Shown piece after piece: positions 35,079 to 45,003 of a stretch of DNA of 64,000 nucleotides. The notes below the pieces were generated by a model. It made no database searches, was not told where the DNA came from, and saw only the letters and a list, made by a program, of their open reading frames with translations. Source of the DNA: Bursaphelenchus xylophilus (Eukaryota > Nematoda > Chromadorea > Rhabditida > Aphelenchoididae); contig CAJFCV020000003.1 of NCBI GenBank assembly GCA_904066235.2, positions 8,680,001 to 8,744,000 of the forward strand. The letters are read 5' to 3'. A program made the position numbers and the translations under genes. Position 1 is the first letter of the stretch. Every line of letters begins with the position of its first letter.

Positions 35079-36051
35079 ATGTTGGTCAAAGCTACTGTAC
35101 TCTTTGTGATTCTGCTGAGTATTCAGCATTCGTTGTCAAAGAAGATACCACCAGCGATTTTTAACGGATGGCATGGCGTTTCAGTGGATGATCCGGATGT
35201 GCAGGTAAGGAATGCCGGGATTGAAGGAGAAACACTGATGCAGGACTACATAAGTATCAGTCTGTCGGAAAAATAACGGCGGATCGTCGCATCAAAATGT
35301 CTCGCCTCGCCGCTGTCGCGCACCAAATCCCAAGCCGCGGCTTGCAGTCGCAAAGCGATGAAGGGCGATTCGGAGGCGCGAAGATCCGCCGTTATTTTCC
35401 CGACAGACTGATATTATCCCTCTAGCTAAATAGTTCCAAAGCTATGGTCTCTTTGACCGCTCTCTCTCGGCAGCAGAGACCGTTAAATTTCTCGACGGTG
35501 CCTGCAAGCGGCAAGCTAAAACTTTGATGAATCGATATCTGGCCTTTGCCCTTGTGCAAAATTAAAGAAAATCTGAGAGTCGCACTTGGGGTACTTCCCA
35601 TGTAAGTCGTATGCCAATTTCTGTGTTTTTGCCTCTCGCGCAAAAAGAATATATGTAGTAAATCATGAGATTAGTTAAAGGAATAACAGGCAAGAACGGG
35701 TAGGATGAATTTTCTCAAATTGGGTGAAAAGCATAGCGGATCTGAGCTTTTTCTGATCTAGCCTCAGAACCAACATGATTTATTTTTCAGAACCTCGCGG
35801 AAGAAGCGGTCAAGATCTATTCAGAACAAGAAAAGAAGGAATATAAGCTGCAAGGGGTCATGTCTGTACAACAACAACTTGTGATTGGCGTTAATTACAA
35901 AATGGACTTGTATGCGAATCGCTCTTTGGGGCCCGGCCACTCACTTCACATCCCTCTGCACGACGATGTGTTTGTTGATGCGGTAGGCAATGCTAACCAT
36001 AGCGTCAATGAACATATTAATATTATGCGTAAAATGATATGTGGTAAATAA
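35079..36051 (+). CDS. Cystatin, array copy 9 (QLVIG motif)
   Basis: Exons 35079-35204 and 35791-36051 give 128 residues. Signal peptide MLVKATVLFVILLSIQHSLS; junction PDVQ|NLAEEAVKIYSEQ. Loop QLVIGVNY fits Q-x-V-x-G. The 586 bp intron holds a small inverted-repeat element (35257-35412). The C-terminus (NIMRKMICGK) differs from its relatives and has the only mature-region cysteine, suggesting the old stop was lost or the 3' end replaced. Confidence 0.85.
35257..35412. mobile_element. 156 bp inverted-repeat element in the intron of copy 9
   Basis: Ends TATCAGTCTGTCGG and CCGACAGACTGATA with about 30 bp of near-perfect pairing. The matching intron positions of copies 10 (37555-37570) and 12 (41846-41862) read ggactacatattatcc or a close form without the insert. 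The insertion falls at TA, as for Tc1/mariner-type non-autonomous elements. Confidence 0.8.
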
Positions 36052-37321
36052 TACCGAAATAAATCTTGCAAACACGTTTTTTTGTTCAGAATACATATGT
36101 AGATATAAAAATGTGTTGTTTTCTTTGTGATCCTGCCGAATATTCCCATCTTGTTGTGACATGTCGTTAAAAATTTAATTTTCGCTGGAATAACTTTGAA
36201 TAATCACATAAATTGCCGGCGGTATATGTATACTTTCCAGCAAGGCATTGTCCGATTCCACCTTCGGTCAGAAAAGAAATTCAACGATCTGGCTGTGGTC
36301 TTGCGGTGGTCTCTTCAATCGACTACCTTCCGCACTCTTGCTACCTGAAATTACTTGGCCTTCCAAGTGGAAGGTTGCGGATGTCGATGTCGGGTAATCG
36401 ATTGTATTCGTTCCCCTTATAAAGATGAACACGAGAATAAGATCAAATCAGCTCGATTAAATGATTTATCAATAAAGGTAAACAATACAATAAAAATACT
36501 CAAATCAACACAACTTAACAACAACACTTCACAACAACCACAACTTCAACTCGACAACACAACAACCATCAAATATATCTGATCAAGATGGGATAAAACC
36601 TCGGAGAAGGTTACGGTGTCGTGATTCAGGCTCTCCGCTTCGGGACCTCTCCATCGAACATTCTCGAACATCGGGGAAAACCAACTGGGGAAACAGTTGA
36701 CACGGGGGACATCTCTCTCTTTCCATAAATTCCATCGAGTTGACACATCGTGGATAACTCCAGGTTCCGTGGAATCTGACAGCATGCTAGACAGACCATA
36801 AAAATTGTGTTGGGCCATTTCTTGTCCGCAGCAGAGTTTGGCCTCCGCCGATAAGGCAAGCGTCTGCCGACCACATGATAAACATAAAAATATGTAAATA
36901 TCTTTCTTTCAATCATCAAAATTCATAATAAAGCGTTTAACGTTGGTGTGATGACCTAAAAAGTGCCCAAAAGTCTCCGCCGAATACACTACTTTCCGCG
37001 TTGTCGGAGAAAACGATTTTCTTGGGGAAAAAACCGCCCATTTTCTTCTTTATCCTGCAAAAAGATTTTTTCGGATATCTTGACTGAGCGCTGGGAAAAC
37101 GACAAAAACTTTCCGGCACATTTCTCGGAACACCCTGTACTTCATTCGTAGGGAGAAAAGGCGGCTGGGGAAACAGAAAAGCGTTAATTGCAATAATTTT
37201 TTTTGCGATGTTCTGACCTCTTTCCGTGTATATATACATTGCATCATGTCGAAGATTGTTATTAAACCTCATCAAACAAAATGAAATTCGTCTGCCCGTT
37301 AAAAGTTTCATTAACGCCGGA
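36052..37321. other. Spacer between copies 9 and 10, with array debris and an unknown repeat
   Basis: 36100-36160 resembles a decayed array first exon, followed at 36191-36208 by an orphan promoter box (aataactttgaataatcaca). 36230-36900 is a GC-richer unknown segment with a TATA-like sequence (ccccttataaag) and an AATAAA, which could be a solo LTR; there is no proof. 36696-36781 recurs at 41548-41632. 36920-37320 is AT-rich. Confidence 0.45.
36696..36781. repeat. 86 bp repeat, copy also at 41548-41632
   Basis: Starts gttgacac, ends atctgaca; about two differences between copies. The second copy sits inside the promoter of array copy 12. Confidence 0.75.
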
Positions 37322-37363
37322 ATAAATTTAAATAATCACATTTGTTGTCGGCAGTACATATAG
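37322..37363 (+). promoter_or_regulatory. Array promoter module, copy 10
   Basis: ATAAATTTAAATAAT at 37322-37336 and CATATAG at 37357-37363, 30 bp before the ATG. Confidence 0.6.
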
Positions 37364-37393
37364 CAACCATTTTCAAACATTTTTCAATTAACC

Positions 37394-40062
37394 ATGTTGG
37401 TCAAAGCTACTGTACTCTTTGTGATTCTGCTGTGTATTCAGCATTCGCTGTCGAAGAAGACGACGCTAGCACCTTTTGGCGGGTGGTCTAACGTTTCAGT
37501 GAATGATCCGGAAGTGCAGGTAAGGAATGCCGTGAAGTATAAACAGCCATGTAGGACTACATATTATCCCTGTTTTAAGCTAGTTCCAAAGCCATGGTCT
37601 CTCTGACCGCTTTTCGCATTTCGTGAACTCTCTCGGCAGCAAAGACCGTTTAAAAGACGATTTTTGGCTCGCTGCGTCAGCGGTGGACATAGGAAAAAAT
37701 CGATTCTGAGTTTTTTGCATAAAAATGACCGTCGACATGTGCTAAGGAAAAGCGAACAACAGTTTTTCTCAATTCTGCCCGGAAGGCATAAATTTGCTTA
37801 AATTTGTCTTTTTTGGAATTTTCGACCTGGTGACGTCATAGAAAGAGCAAATCACCCAAAATTTTTCTTGTATACGTTTTCGACCATTGGGAATTCATTT
37901 TTTTGAAAATTAATTCTCTCAGATTACTGTAACATAGGCATATTGTAATCCGGTCGATAAAAATCGACCGTAACTCCTTCGTATCAAAAATCCCACAGCA
38001 TTTTATTTCAGATTCGGAATCAGCATAAAATTCTGCATATTATGCACATAATGTGAGGTCATAACTCCAGGGGGGAGATCGCGTAGTATATTGGATTTTG
38101 GCAAAAATTACGTTTGAAAGGTCGCGGGTTCGATCCCCGCTTGGTGCAAATATTGAAAACACGGCGGAAATCGCGTTTAGTGGACACCTGAGGGTTATGT
38201 GAGATACACTAAGCAATTTTAAACATGAATGCATATCTAATTGCGATAAAAACTGATTTTATATAATTTTTGGAGACTGAATATGCAAAAAATGAAACTG
38301 CTTCAAATCGCTTCAAATTGGCAACACTTATTCTAGGGTCAATTGTAAGAAACTTTTCTATTAACTTTTTTTGGTAGATCACCGTATCATGGATTACTGT
38401 AGCATTAAACGTGTCCTGATTAATAGCTATTTTCTTCAAAATTCTTGCATAAAATATTAATTCTTTTTAATTAGTCGTTTTAGACAGCGAATAGATCCAC
38501 TTTCTATATATGAAAGAAAATTCGCCCTTCATTGCAACGCGTCTTGATGTCATAATCAATTGGTGAAAGTGCGTCAAATAACTCGGCCGTTCCAAACGGT
38601 ACAGCAATAAAAATTTTTTTCGTACACAAAAAAATCCTTTCTTAACCATTCTGAGCACAATGAAGACAATCCGACTTCTCCGCGCCATGTGGTACACTAA
38701 AAACCAAATCAGGTTTAATGTTACAGTAATCCATGATACGGTGATCTACCAAAAAAAGTTAATAGAAAAGTTTCTTACAATTGACCCTAGAATAAGTGTT
38801 GCCAATTTGAAGCGGTTTGAGGCAGTTTCATTTTTTGCATATTCAGTCTCCAAAAATTATATAAAATCAGTTTTTATCGCAATTAGATATGCATTCATGT
38901 TTAAAATTGCTTAGTGTATCTCACATAACCCTCAGGTGTCCACTAAACGCGATTTCCGCCGTGTTTTCAATATTTGCACCAAGCGGGGATCGAACCCGCG
39001 ACCTTTCAAACGTAATTTTTGCCAAAATCCAATATACTACGCGATCTCCCCCCTGGAGTTATGACCTCACATTATGTGCATAATATGCAGAATTTTATGC
39101 TGATTCCGAATCTGAAATAAAATCCTGTGGGATTTTTGATACGAAGGAGTTACGGTCGATTTTTATCGACCGGATTACAATATGCCTATGTTACAGTAAT
39201 CTGAGGGAATTAATTTTCAAAAAAATGAATTCCCAATGGTCGAAAACGTATACAAGAAAAATTTTGGGTGATTTGCTCTTTCGATGACGTCACCAGGTCA
39301 AAAATTCCAAAAAAGACAAATTTAAGCAAATTTATGCCTTCCGGGCAGAATTGAGAAAAACTGTTGTTCGCTTTTCCTTAGCACATGTCGACGGTCATTT
39401 TTATGCAAAAAACTCAGAATTGATTTTTTCCTATGTCCCGGGTCCATTACGGGCTGACGCAGCGAGCCAAAAATCGTCTTTTAATTTCTCGACGGTGCCT
39501 GCAAGCCGCAAGCTAAAACTTTGAGAAATGGTATGGCCCATGCCCCAAGCATGTGCAAAAGATTATATAAAGAAAATCTGAGCGTCGCATTCGGTGTACT
39601 TCCCTTCCACGTCGTATGCCAATTTCTGTGTTTTCGCCTCTCGCAGAAAAAGAATATGTGTACTATAGTAAATCATGAGATTAGGGATGGAAGAAATCTG
39701 TAACAGCGAGTTAAAGGAATAACAGACAAAAACGGGTAGGCTAAATTTTCCGAAATTGGGTAAAAAGCAAATCGGTCAGAGCTTTTTCTGATCTAGCCTC
39801 ATAACCAACATGATTTATTTTTCAGAAGCTCGCCAAAGAAGCGGTCAAGATCTATTCACATCAAGAAGGGCATAAATATAAGCTGGAAGAGGTCCGCTCT
39901 GCAGAACGACAAGTTGTGGCGGGCTTTAATTACAAAATCCACTTATCAGCGAACCGCTCTTTGGGGCCCGTCCGCGCAATTCACGCCTATCTGTACGACC
40001 GAGTGTATGTTGATCAGAAAGGCAATGCTAGACATCACGTCGTTAAAGAACCTATAAGCTGA
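37394..40062 (+). CDS. Cystatin, array copy 10 (QVVAG motif), intron split by foldback 2
   Basis: Exons 37394-37519 and 39826-40062 give 120 residues. Signal peptide MLVKATVLFVILLCIQHSLS, then FGGWSNVSVNDPEVQ, with the N-terminal glycines that cystatins use in protease binding. Exon 2 opens KLAKEAVKIYSHQ and has the loop QVVAGFNY. The frame is intact and phase 0 is kept, although the intron has grown to 2.3 kb through insertion of foldback 2. The intron must still be spliced for a product to form. Confidence 0.85.
38073..38148 (+). other. tRNA-like sequence, left arm of foldback 2
   Basis: Perfect B box GGTTCGATCCC within a fully paired 5 bp T stem (GCGGG/CCCGC), and an A-box-like TAGTATATTGG. 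The anticodon arm is weak and the acceptor ends do not pair, so it is tRNA-like rather than a tRNA gene. Confidence 0.7.
38976..39051 (-). other. tRNA-like sequence, right arm of foldback 2
   Basis: Inverted copy of 38073-38148; I see no difference between the two. Confidence 0.7.
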
Positions 40063-40131
40063 AAGTAAAATTGTATGTTATATCGAATACCGAAATAAAT
40101 CTTGCAAACAAGTTTTTTGTTCGGAATACAT

Positions 40132-40262
40132 ATGTAGATATCTGTTGTTTTCTTTGCGATCTTGCTGAATATTCGGCATTTGTTGCCGGAGACGACGGCA
40201 CGATCGTTTTCTGGCGGTTGGGATAACGTGCCAGTGGACGATCCAAAAGTGCATTGGACAGC
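40132..40262 (+). pseudogene. Decayed first exon of an array member
   Basis: Reads as the middle and end of a first exon (FFAILLNIRHLL, GGWDNVPVDDPKVH) but has no start codon in place and no donor site. It ends a short way before the GCGGGCA repeat element. No second exon remains. Confidence 0.7.
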
Positions 40263-40324
40263 CTTTCAGCTGAAGTGTTGATGTGTACTCTGTATAGTAA
40301 TAATTTGGAACATAGGCGATTTTT

Positions 40325-41023
40325 AAGGCAAAACCTTGGCGGGCGCACACTTGCGGGCAACCACTTTGCGGGCAACCACTTTGCGGGCAAATTTTTTGCG
40401 GGCAGCCACTTTGCGGGCAGCCGACATTTGCGGCCAGCACCGACATTTGCGGGCAGCCTGGGACATTTGCGGGCAGGGTCGACAGTTGCGGGCAACCGAC
40501 ACCTGATTGTGAGGGTAACAGGGTGGACGTGGAAAACATGATATATATGATATTATATTTTGGAAATTTGCCGACATTTGCGGGCAGCCGACATTTGCGG
40601 GCAACCGGCAATTGAGGATAGCAAGGTGGAGGTGGAAAAATTACTGCGATATTTTGGAAGTTTTCCGACATTTGCGGGCAGCCGATACTTGCGGGAAGCC
40701 GACATTTGCGGGCAACAGTTCCAAAGGTTCTAATACACTCTGCGTGCTTGTTTTTTCCTGTTGCCCGCAAATGTCGGTTGCCCGCAAGTGTCGGCTGCCC
40801 GCAAATGTCGGCAAATTTCCAAAATATCGCAGTAATGTTTCCACCTCCACCCTGCAACCCTCAGGTGCCGGTTGCCCGCAAATGTCCAAGGCTGCCCGCA
40901 AGTGTCTCAGCTGCCCGCAAATGTTTCAGCTGCCCGCAAATGTGACCCCCCCCCCCAAATTTTGCCCGCAAACTGGTTGCCCGCAAAGTGGTTGCCCGCA
41001 AGTGTCGCGACGCCAAAACCTTG
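40325..41023. repeat. Inverted-repeat block built of TTGCGGGCA units
   Basis: About twelve TGCGGGCA units in the left half and about ten TGCCCGCA units in the right half form a compound palindrome. The ends match each other (caaaaccttg.../...gccaaaaccttg inverted only in part; the first units ACTTGCGGGCAACC and GGTTGCCCGCAAGT pair). Spacing near 24-30 bp makes long accidental reading frames on both strands. Confidence 0.8.
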
Positions 41024-41270
41024 AAACTCTTTAAACAATTTTTTCTTGCGATGTGCCGGTCTTTGTTCCTTGTTCTGTGAATGCCTGTTATTTGATCATC
41101 TTGAAGGTTGTATTAAACTTCATAAAACAAACTGAAACCATCTTGTTGTGACATGTCGCAAAAAATTTAATTAATGCTGGAATAACTTTGAATAATCACA
41201 TAAATTGTCGGCAGTATATGTATGTATACGTATAACCAACCTTTCCAAATATTTAATTTACCAATATCCA

Positions 41271-41396
41271 ATGTTGGTCAAAGGTACTGTACTGTTTGTC
41301 CTCCTACTGGTCATACAGCATTCTCTGTCAGACAAGACCACCAAACCACCAAAGGACGCATGGTTCAGTGTCTCAGTGGATGATCCGGAAGTAAAG
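41271..41396 (+). pseudogene. Orphan first exon, array copy 11
   Basis: A complete first exon (MLVKGTVLFVLLLVIQHSLS, then FSVSVDDPEV) whose donor is destroyed: relatives read gtgcag|gt, here gtaaagtgc. There is no intron or second exon; about 130 bp on, the sequence becomes the upstream region of copy 12. A deletion between repeated upstream regions explains this. A truncated secreted peptide could still be made, since the frame runs to about 41550. Confidence 0.75.
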
Positions 41397-41528
41397 TGCG
41401 ACGCTCAGATTTTCTTTATATTTCTTTTTCACGTGTTGGGCAATTGCATCATGTTGAAGATTGATATATTAAACCTCATCAAACAAAATGAAATTCGTCT
41501 GCCCGTTAAAAGTTTCATTAACGCCGGA

Positions 41529-41659
41529 ATAAATTTAAATAATCACAGTTGACACAGGGGACATCTCTCTCTCTCCATAAATTCCATCGAGTTGACACAT
41601 CGTGGATAACTCCAGGTTCCGTGGAATCTGACAACATAAGTTGTCGGCAGTACATATAG
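41529..41659 (+). promoter_or_regulatory. Array promoter module, copy 12, box and TATA separated by an insert
   Basis: ATAAATTTAAATAAT at 41529-41543 and CATATAG at 41653-41659. The 86 bp repeat (41548-41632) lies between them, so the usual 20 bp spacing is now about 110 bp. Confidence 0.65.
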
Positions 41660-41689
41660 CAACCATTTTCAAACATTTTTCAATTAACC

Positions 41690-42475
41690 ATGTTGGTCAA
41701 AGCTACTGTACTCTTCGTGATTCTGCTGAGTATTCAGCATTTGTTGGCGAAGAAGACGACGCGAACAATTCCTGGCGGATGGCAAAACGTTTCAGTGAAT
41801 GATCCGAAAGTGCAGGTAAGGAATGCCGGGAAGTATAAACAGTGATGTAGGACTATATATTATCCATGTTTTAAGCTAGTTTCAAAGTTATGGTCTCTCT
41901 GACCGCTCTCCGCGTTCCACGAACTCTCTCGGCAGCAAAGACCGTTTAATTTCTCGACGGTTCCTGCAAGCCGCAAGTTAAAAATTTGAGGAAATGGTAT
42001 CTGGCCTATGCCCCAAGCGTGTGCAAAATTTTAAATAAAGAAAATCTGAGCGTCGCATTCGGGGTACTTCCCTTGCAAGTCCTATGCCAATTTCTGTGTT
42101 TTTGCCTCTCGCTGAAAAAGAATATATGTAGTAAATCATAACATTAGGGATGATAAGAAATCTGTAACAGCAAGTCTAGCCTCAGAACCAACATAATTTA
42201 TTTTTCAGAAGCTCGCAGAAGAAGCGGTCAAGATCTACTCAAAGTATTTTAATTTGGAAGAGGTCCGCTCTGCAGAACAACAAGTTGTGGCTGGCTTTAA
42301 TTACAGAATCCACTTGATAGCGGTTCGGCATTTGGGGATCAGGCACGCAATTCACGTCCCTCTGTTCGACCAAGTCTATGTTGATCCGAAAGGCAATGCT
42401 AAACATAACGTCACTGTAGAGCATACATACGTATTTTTATACGTATGTATGCGTATAACTAACCTTTCCAAATAG
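41690..42475 (+). CDS. Cystatin, array copy 12 (QVVAG motif), fused 3' end
   Basis: Exons 41690-41815 and 42209-42475 give 130 residues. Signal peptide MLVKATVLFVILLSIQHLLA, then PGGWQNVSVNDPKVQ; exon 2 opens KLAEEAVKIYSKY with loop QVVAGFNY. After KHNVTV the frame runs into sequence that in copy 11 is 5' of the start (the gtatgtatacgtataacc motif), adding about 15 foreign residues (HTYVFLYVCMRITNLSK). The stop lies only 19 bp before the start of copy 13. Confidence 0.8.
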
Positions 42476-42494
42476 TACAATTTGCTAAACTCCA

Positions 42495-43104
42495 ATGTTG
42501 GTCAAAGCTACTGTACTTTTTGTACTCCTACTGGTTATTCAGCATTCTCTGTCAGACAAGCCACCAAAAGGCGCATGGTTCAGTGCCTCAGTGGATGATC
42601 CGGAAGTGCAGGTGAGGCACCAAATCGGTTAAAGAAATATAAAATTAGAAGTGAGGCTGCATATTATCCTCACCTTTGTAGCAAAACCCGCCTGCAAATC
42701 GTAACTTCGAACACCAAGGCATCAGCTTTAAGAGGAGCTGAAGAATCGCAAAGGCCCTAACGTTTTATTCATTATAGAACGGTTTCGCTGTACGAAAGCC
42801 CAAAGAATGTACATTTCGATTTACCCTGAAAAAACTGCTTTGAGTTTTTTACCGCGAAAACTTTCAGAAGCTCGCCAAAGAAGCGGTCGACATCTTTGGA
42901 AGACAAAAGACACACGGCAAGGTGAATCTTACGTTAGACAGAGTTCGCTCCGCGCAACGACAAATTGTGGCTGGCAATAATTACAAGATCCACTTGGAGG
43001 CCTATCACCAGATCCTTCCAGACCCGTTATTTCTTTATGACAAAGTGTTTGTTGATCCGAAAGGCAAAGCAAGTCATACTGTCATAAGGGAGGTACACAT
43101 TTGA
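42495..43104 (+). CDS. Cystatin, array copy 13 (QIVAG motif)
   Basis: Exons 42495-42611 and 42868-43104 give 117 residues. Signal peptide MLVKATVLFVLLLVIQHSLS, then KGAWFSASVDDPEVQ; exon 2 opens KLAKEAVDIFGRQ with loop QIVAGNNY. Closest to copy 11 in exon 1. It has no promoter box of its own because the upstream region was fused to copy 12, so expression may depend on read-through from copy 12 or on the short remaining 5' piece. Confidence 0.85.
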
Positions 43105-43666
43105 ACTGTCATTTTATAATAAGTGAAAAAATAATTGAGATGGCGAAATATATATAATTGTTGCTTGTGTTTCCGAGTAAATTGTTGAGTATCACGCAAT
43201 TTTGACACAATATTTAATTTAGGAAATAACGGAAGTGTAAAACTTTAGTCGTTCTCTTTCAATATGGCCACATTTATCATCGAACAATTACAAGTTTAAG
43301 TGGCCATGAACGCACATCGCGTGGTCTGTAGTTCCAATCATTACGAAATATCCATGGGTATTAATGTTTTCACGGCGGGGAATTGCTACAGGGGTTATCA
43401 CGTATTCTAAAATTACTCAACTGATTGAATAATATTTTTGAGTCAGCGTAGGCTTTGTAATTATAGGTGAGACTCGACGGTGTGTTTTGGAGAAGGGATA
43501 AAGGTCGAAATTCGGCTGAAGAAACATTACTTTTGCAAAACATGTCATTCCAGTGTAGATGACGCTATTTTTTGACCGAGATTTAACTATTGTGGCGTTT
43601 CGGCTACATGGAATTTTGTTGATAATCTTTGACGGTTTTTCTCTTGGTTAGCCGGAAAGAAATCCT
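43105..43666. other. Intergenic, end of the array
   Basis: 560 bp, AT-rich; no gene, repeat or promoter box recognised. Confidence 0.5.
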
Positions 43667-45003
43667 GGGGCCTGTTTCATCAACGAAAAATAAATAAAAT
43701 AAACGAAAGGGAAAGCGAGAGAACACCCAAAACACGTTTCGAAGCGAGAGAGTCGCGACGGATTAGTAGAGACCCATCTATAGAGCGGCGCATTTATCAG
43801 AGCGATCGGAGTGACTTTTTACGTCCAAAACGGGGGGTTCTCTACAGTAATCAGTGGATAACTCGGCTCTCGGTGGTCGTAGAATCACCCTTCCAAAAAC
43901 CAAATAAAGCTATTCCCAACAGCTACGTGATATCCAAATTTCATATTTATATTTCAAAAAATGAACTCAGTAGACACCTAGTAGATCGTGGTATTCAAGT
44001 TTTTTTACGTTTTTTTTCTGAAAAACGTTATTTTTTCAGTCAATTTTTAACATAATGGGATAAAATTGGTACCAGTCGATAGTCCAACGCCCAATCTATA
44101 AAACTTTTTTAGAGGGTGGCTTACTTCAAAAAATGAGCTCAGTAGACACCTAGTAGATCGTAGTATTTACCGTTTTCTTACGTTTTTTCGGGAAAAACCT
44201 TTGTTTTTCAGTCAATCTTTAACATAATGGGATAAAATTGGTACCAGTCGATAGCCCAACGTCTAATCTATAAAACTTTTTTAGGGGGGCGGCTTCGTTT
44301 GCCCTGTGGCCTGCGAAACGTTTATTTTTACTGTCATGAACCACCGTTTTTGATACAAAAAACCATCCCGTTTCGAGGGCGCTTTTCCTCTCTTTTGGTT
44401 TTTTCGGAAACGACCGAAGGACTTTTTACGCAAAAGGAAGACATCGTCTCACTAAATTGAACGTTTCACAGGCCACAGGACAAACGAAGCCGCCCCCCTA
44501 AAAAAGTTTTATAGATTAGACGTTGGGCTATCGACTGGTACCAATTTTATGCCATTGTGTTAAAGATTGACTGAAAAACAAAGGTTTTTCCCGAAAAAAC
44601 GTAAGAAAACGGTAAATACTACGATCTACTAGGTGTCTACTGAGCTCATTTTTTGAAGTAAGCCACCCCTCTAAAAAAGTTTTTTAGATTGGGCGTTGGG
44701 CTATCGACTGGTACCAATTTTATCCCATTATGTTAAAAATTGACTGAAAAAATAACGTTTTTCAGAAAAAAACGTAAAAAAACTTGAATACCACGATCTA
44801 CTAGGTGTCTACTGAGTTCATTTTTTGAAATATAAATATGAAATTTGGATATCACGTAGCTGTTGGGAATAGCTTTATTTGGTTTTTGGAAGGGTGATTC
44901 TACGACCACCGAGAGCCGAGTTATCCACTGATTACTGTAGAGAACCCCCCGTTTTGGACGTAAAAAGTCACTCCGATCGCTCTGATAAATGCGCCGCTCT
45001 ATA

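Larger units (their letters stand above)
37654..39480. mobile_element. Foldback element 2, TTAA target duplication, tRNA-like module in each arm
   Basis: 1.83 kb near-perfect palindrome with the same ends as foldback 1 (AAGACGATTT/AAATCGTCTT), flanked by TTAA at 37650-37653 and 39481-39484. The paralogous intron of array copy 12 carries the uninterrupted site near 41945 (gaccgtttaatttctcgacgg, one TTAA), which proves insertion with a 4 bp duplication. Each arm has a tRNA-like sequence different from that of foldback 1. Arms are about 0.8 kb with a loop of about 240 bp. Confidence 0.9.

Noticed and set aside
40078..40857. Minus-strand frame of 259 codons with repeated CPQMS and ARK units
   Set aside because: It is produced by the TTGCGGGCA repeat, whose spacing is near multiples of three; parallel frames are open on both strands, and it runs into an array exon fragment.
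40325..41023. CRISPR-like array
   Set aside because: Eukaryotic context, units inverted in two halves, and spacers are not unique sequences of constant length.
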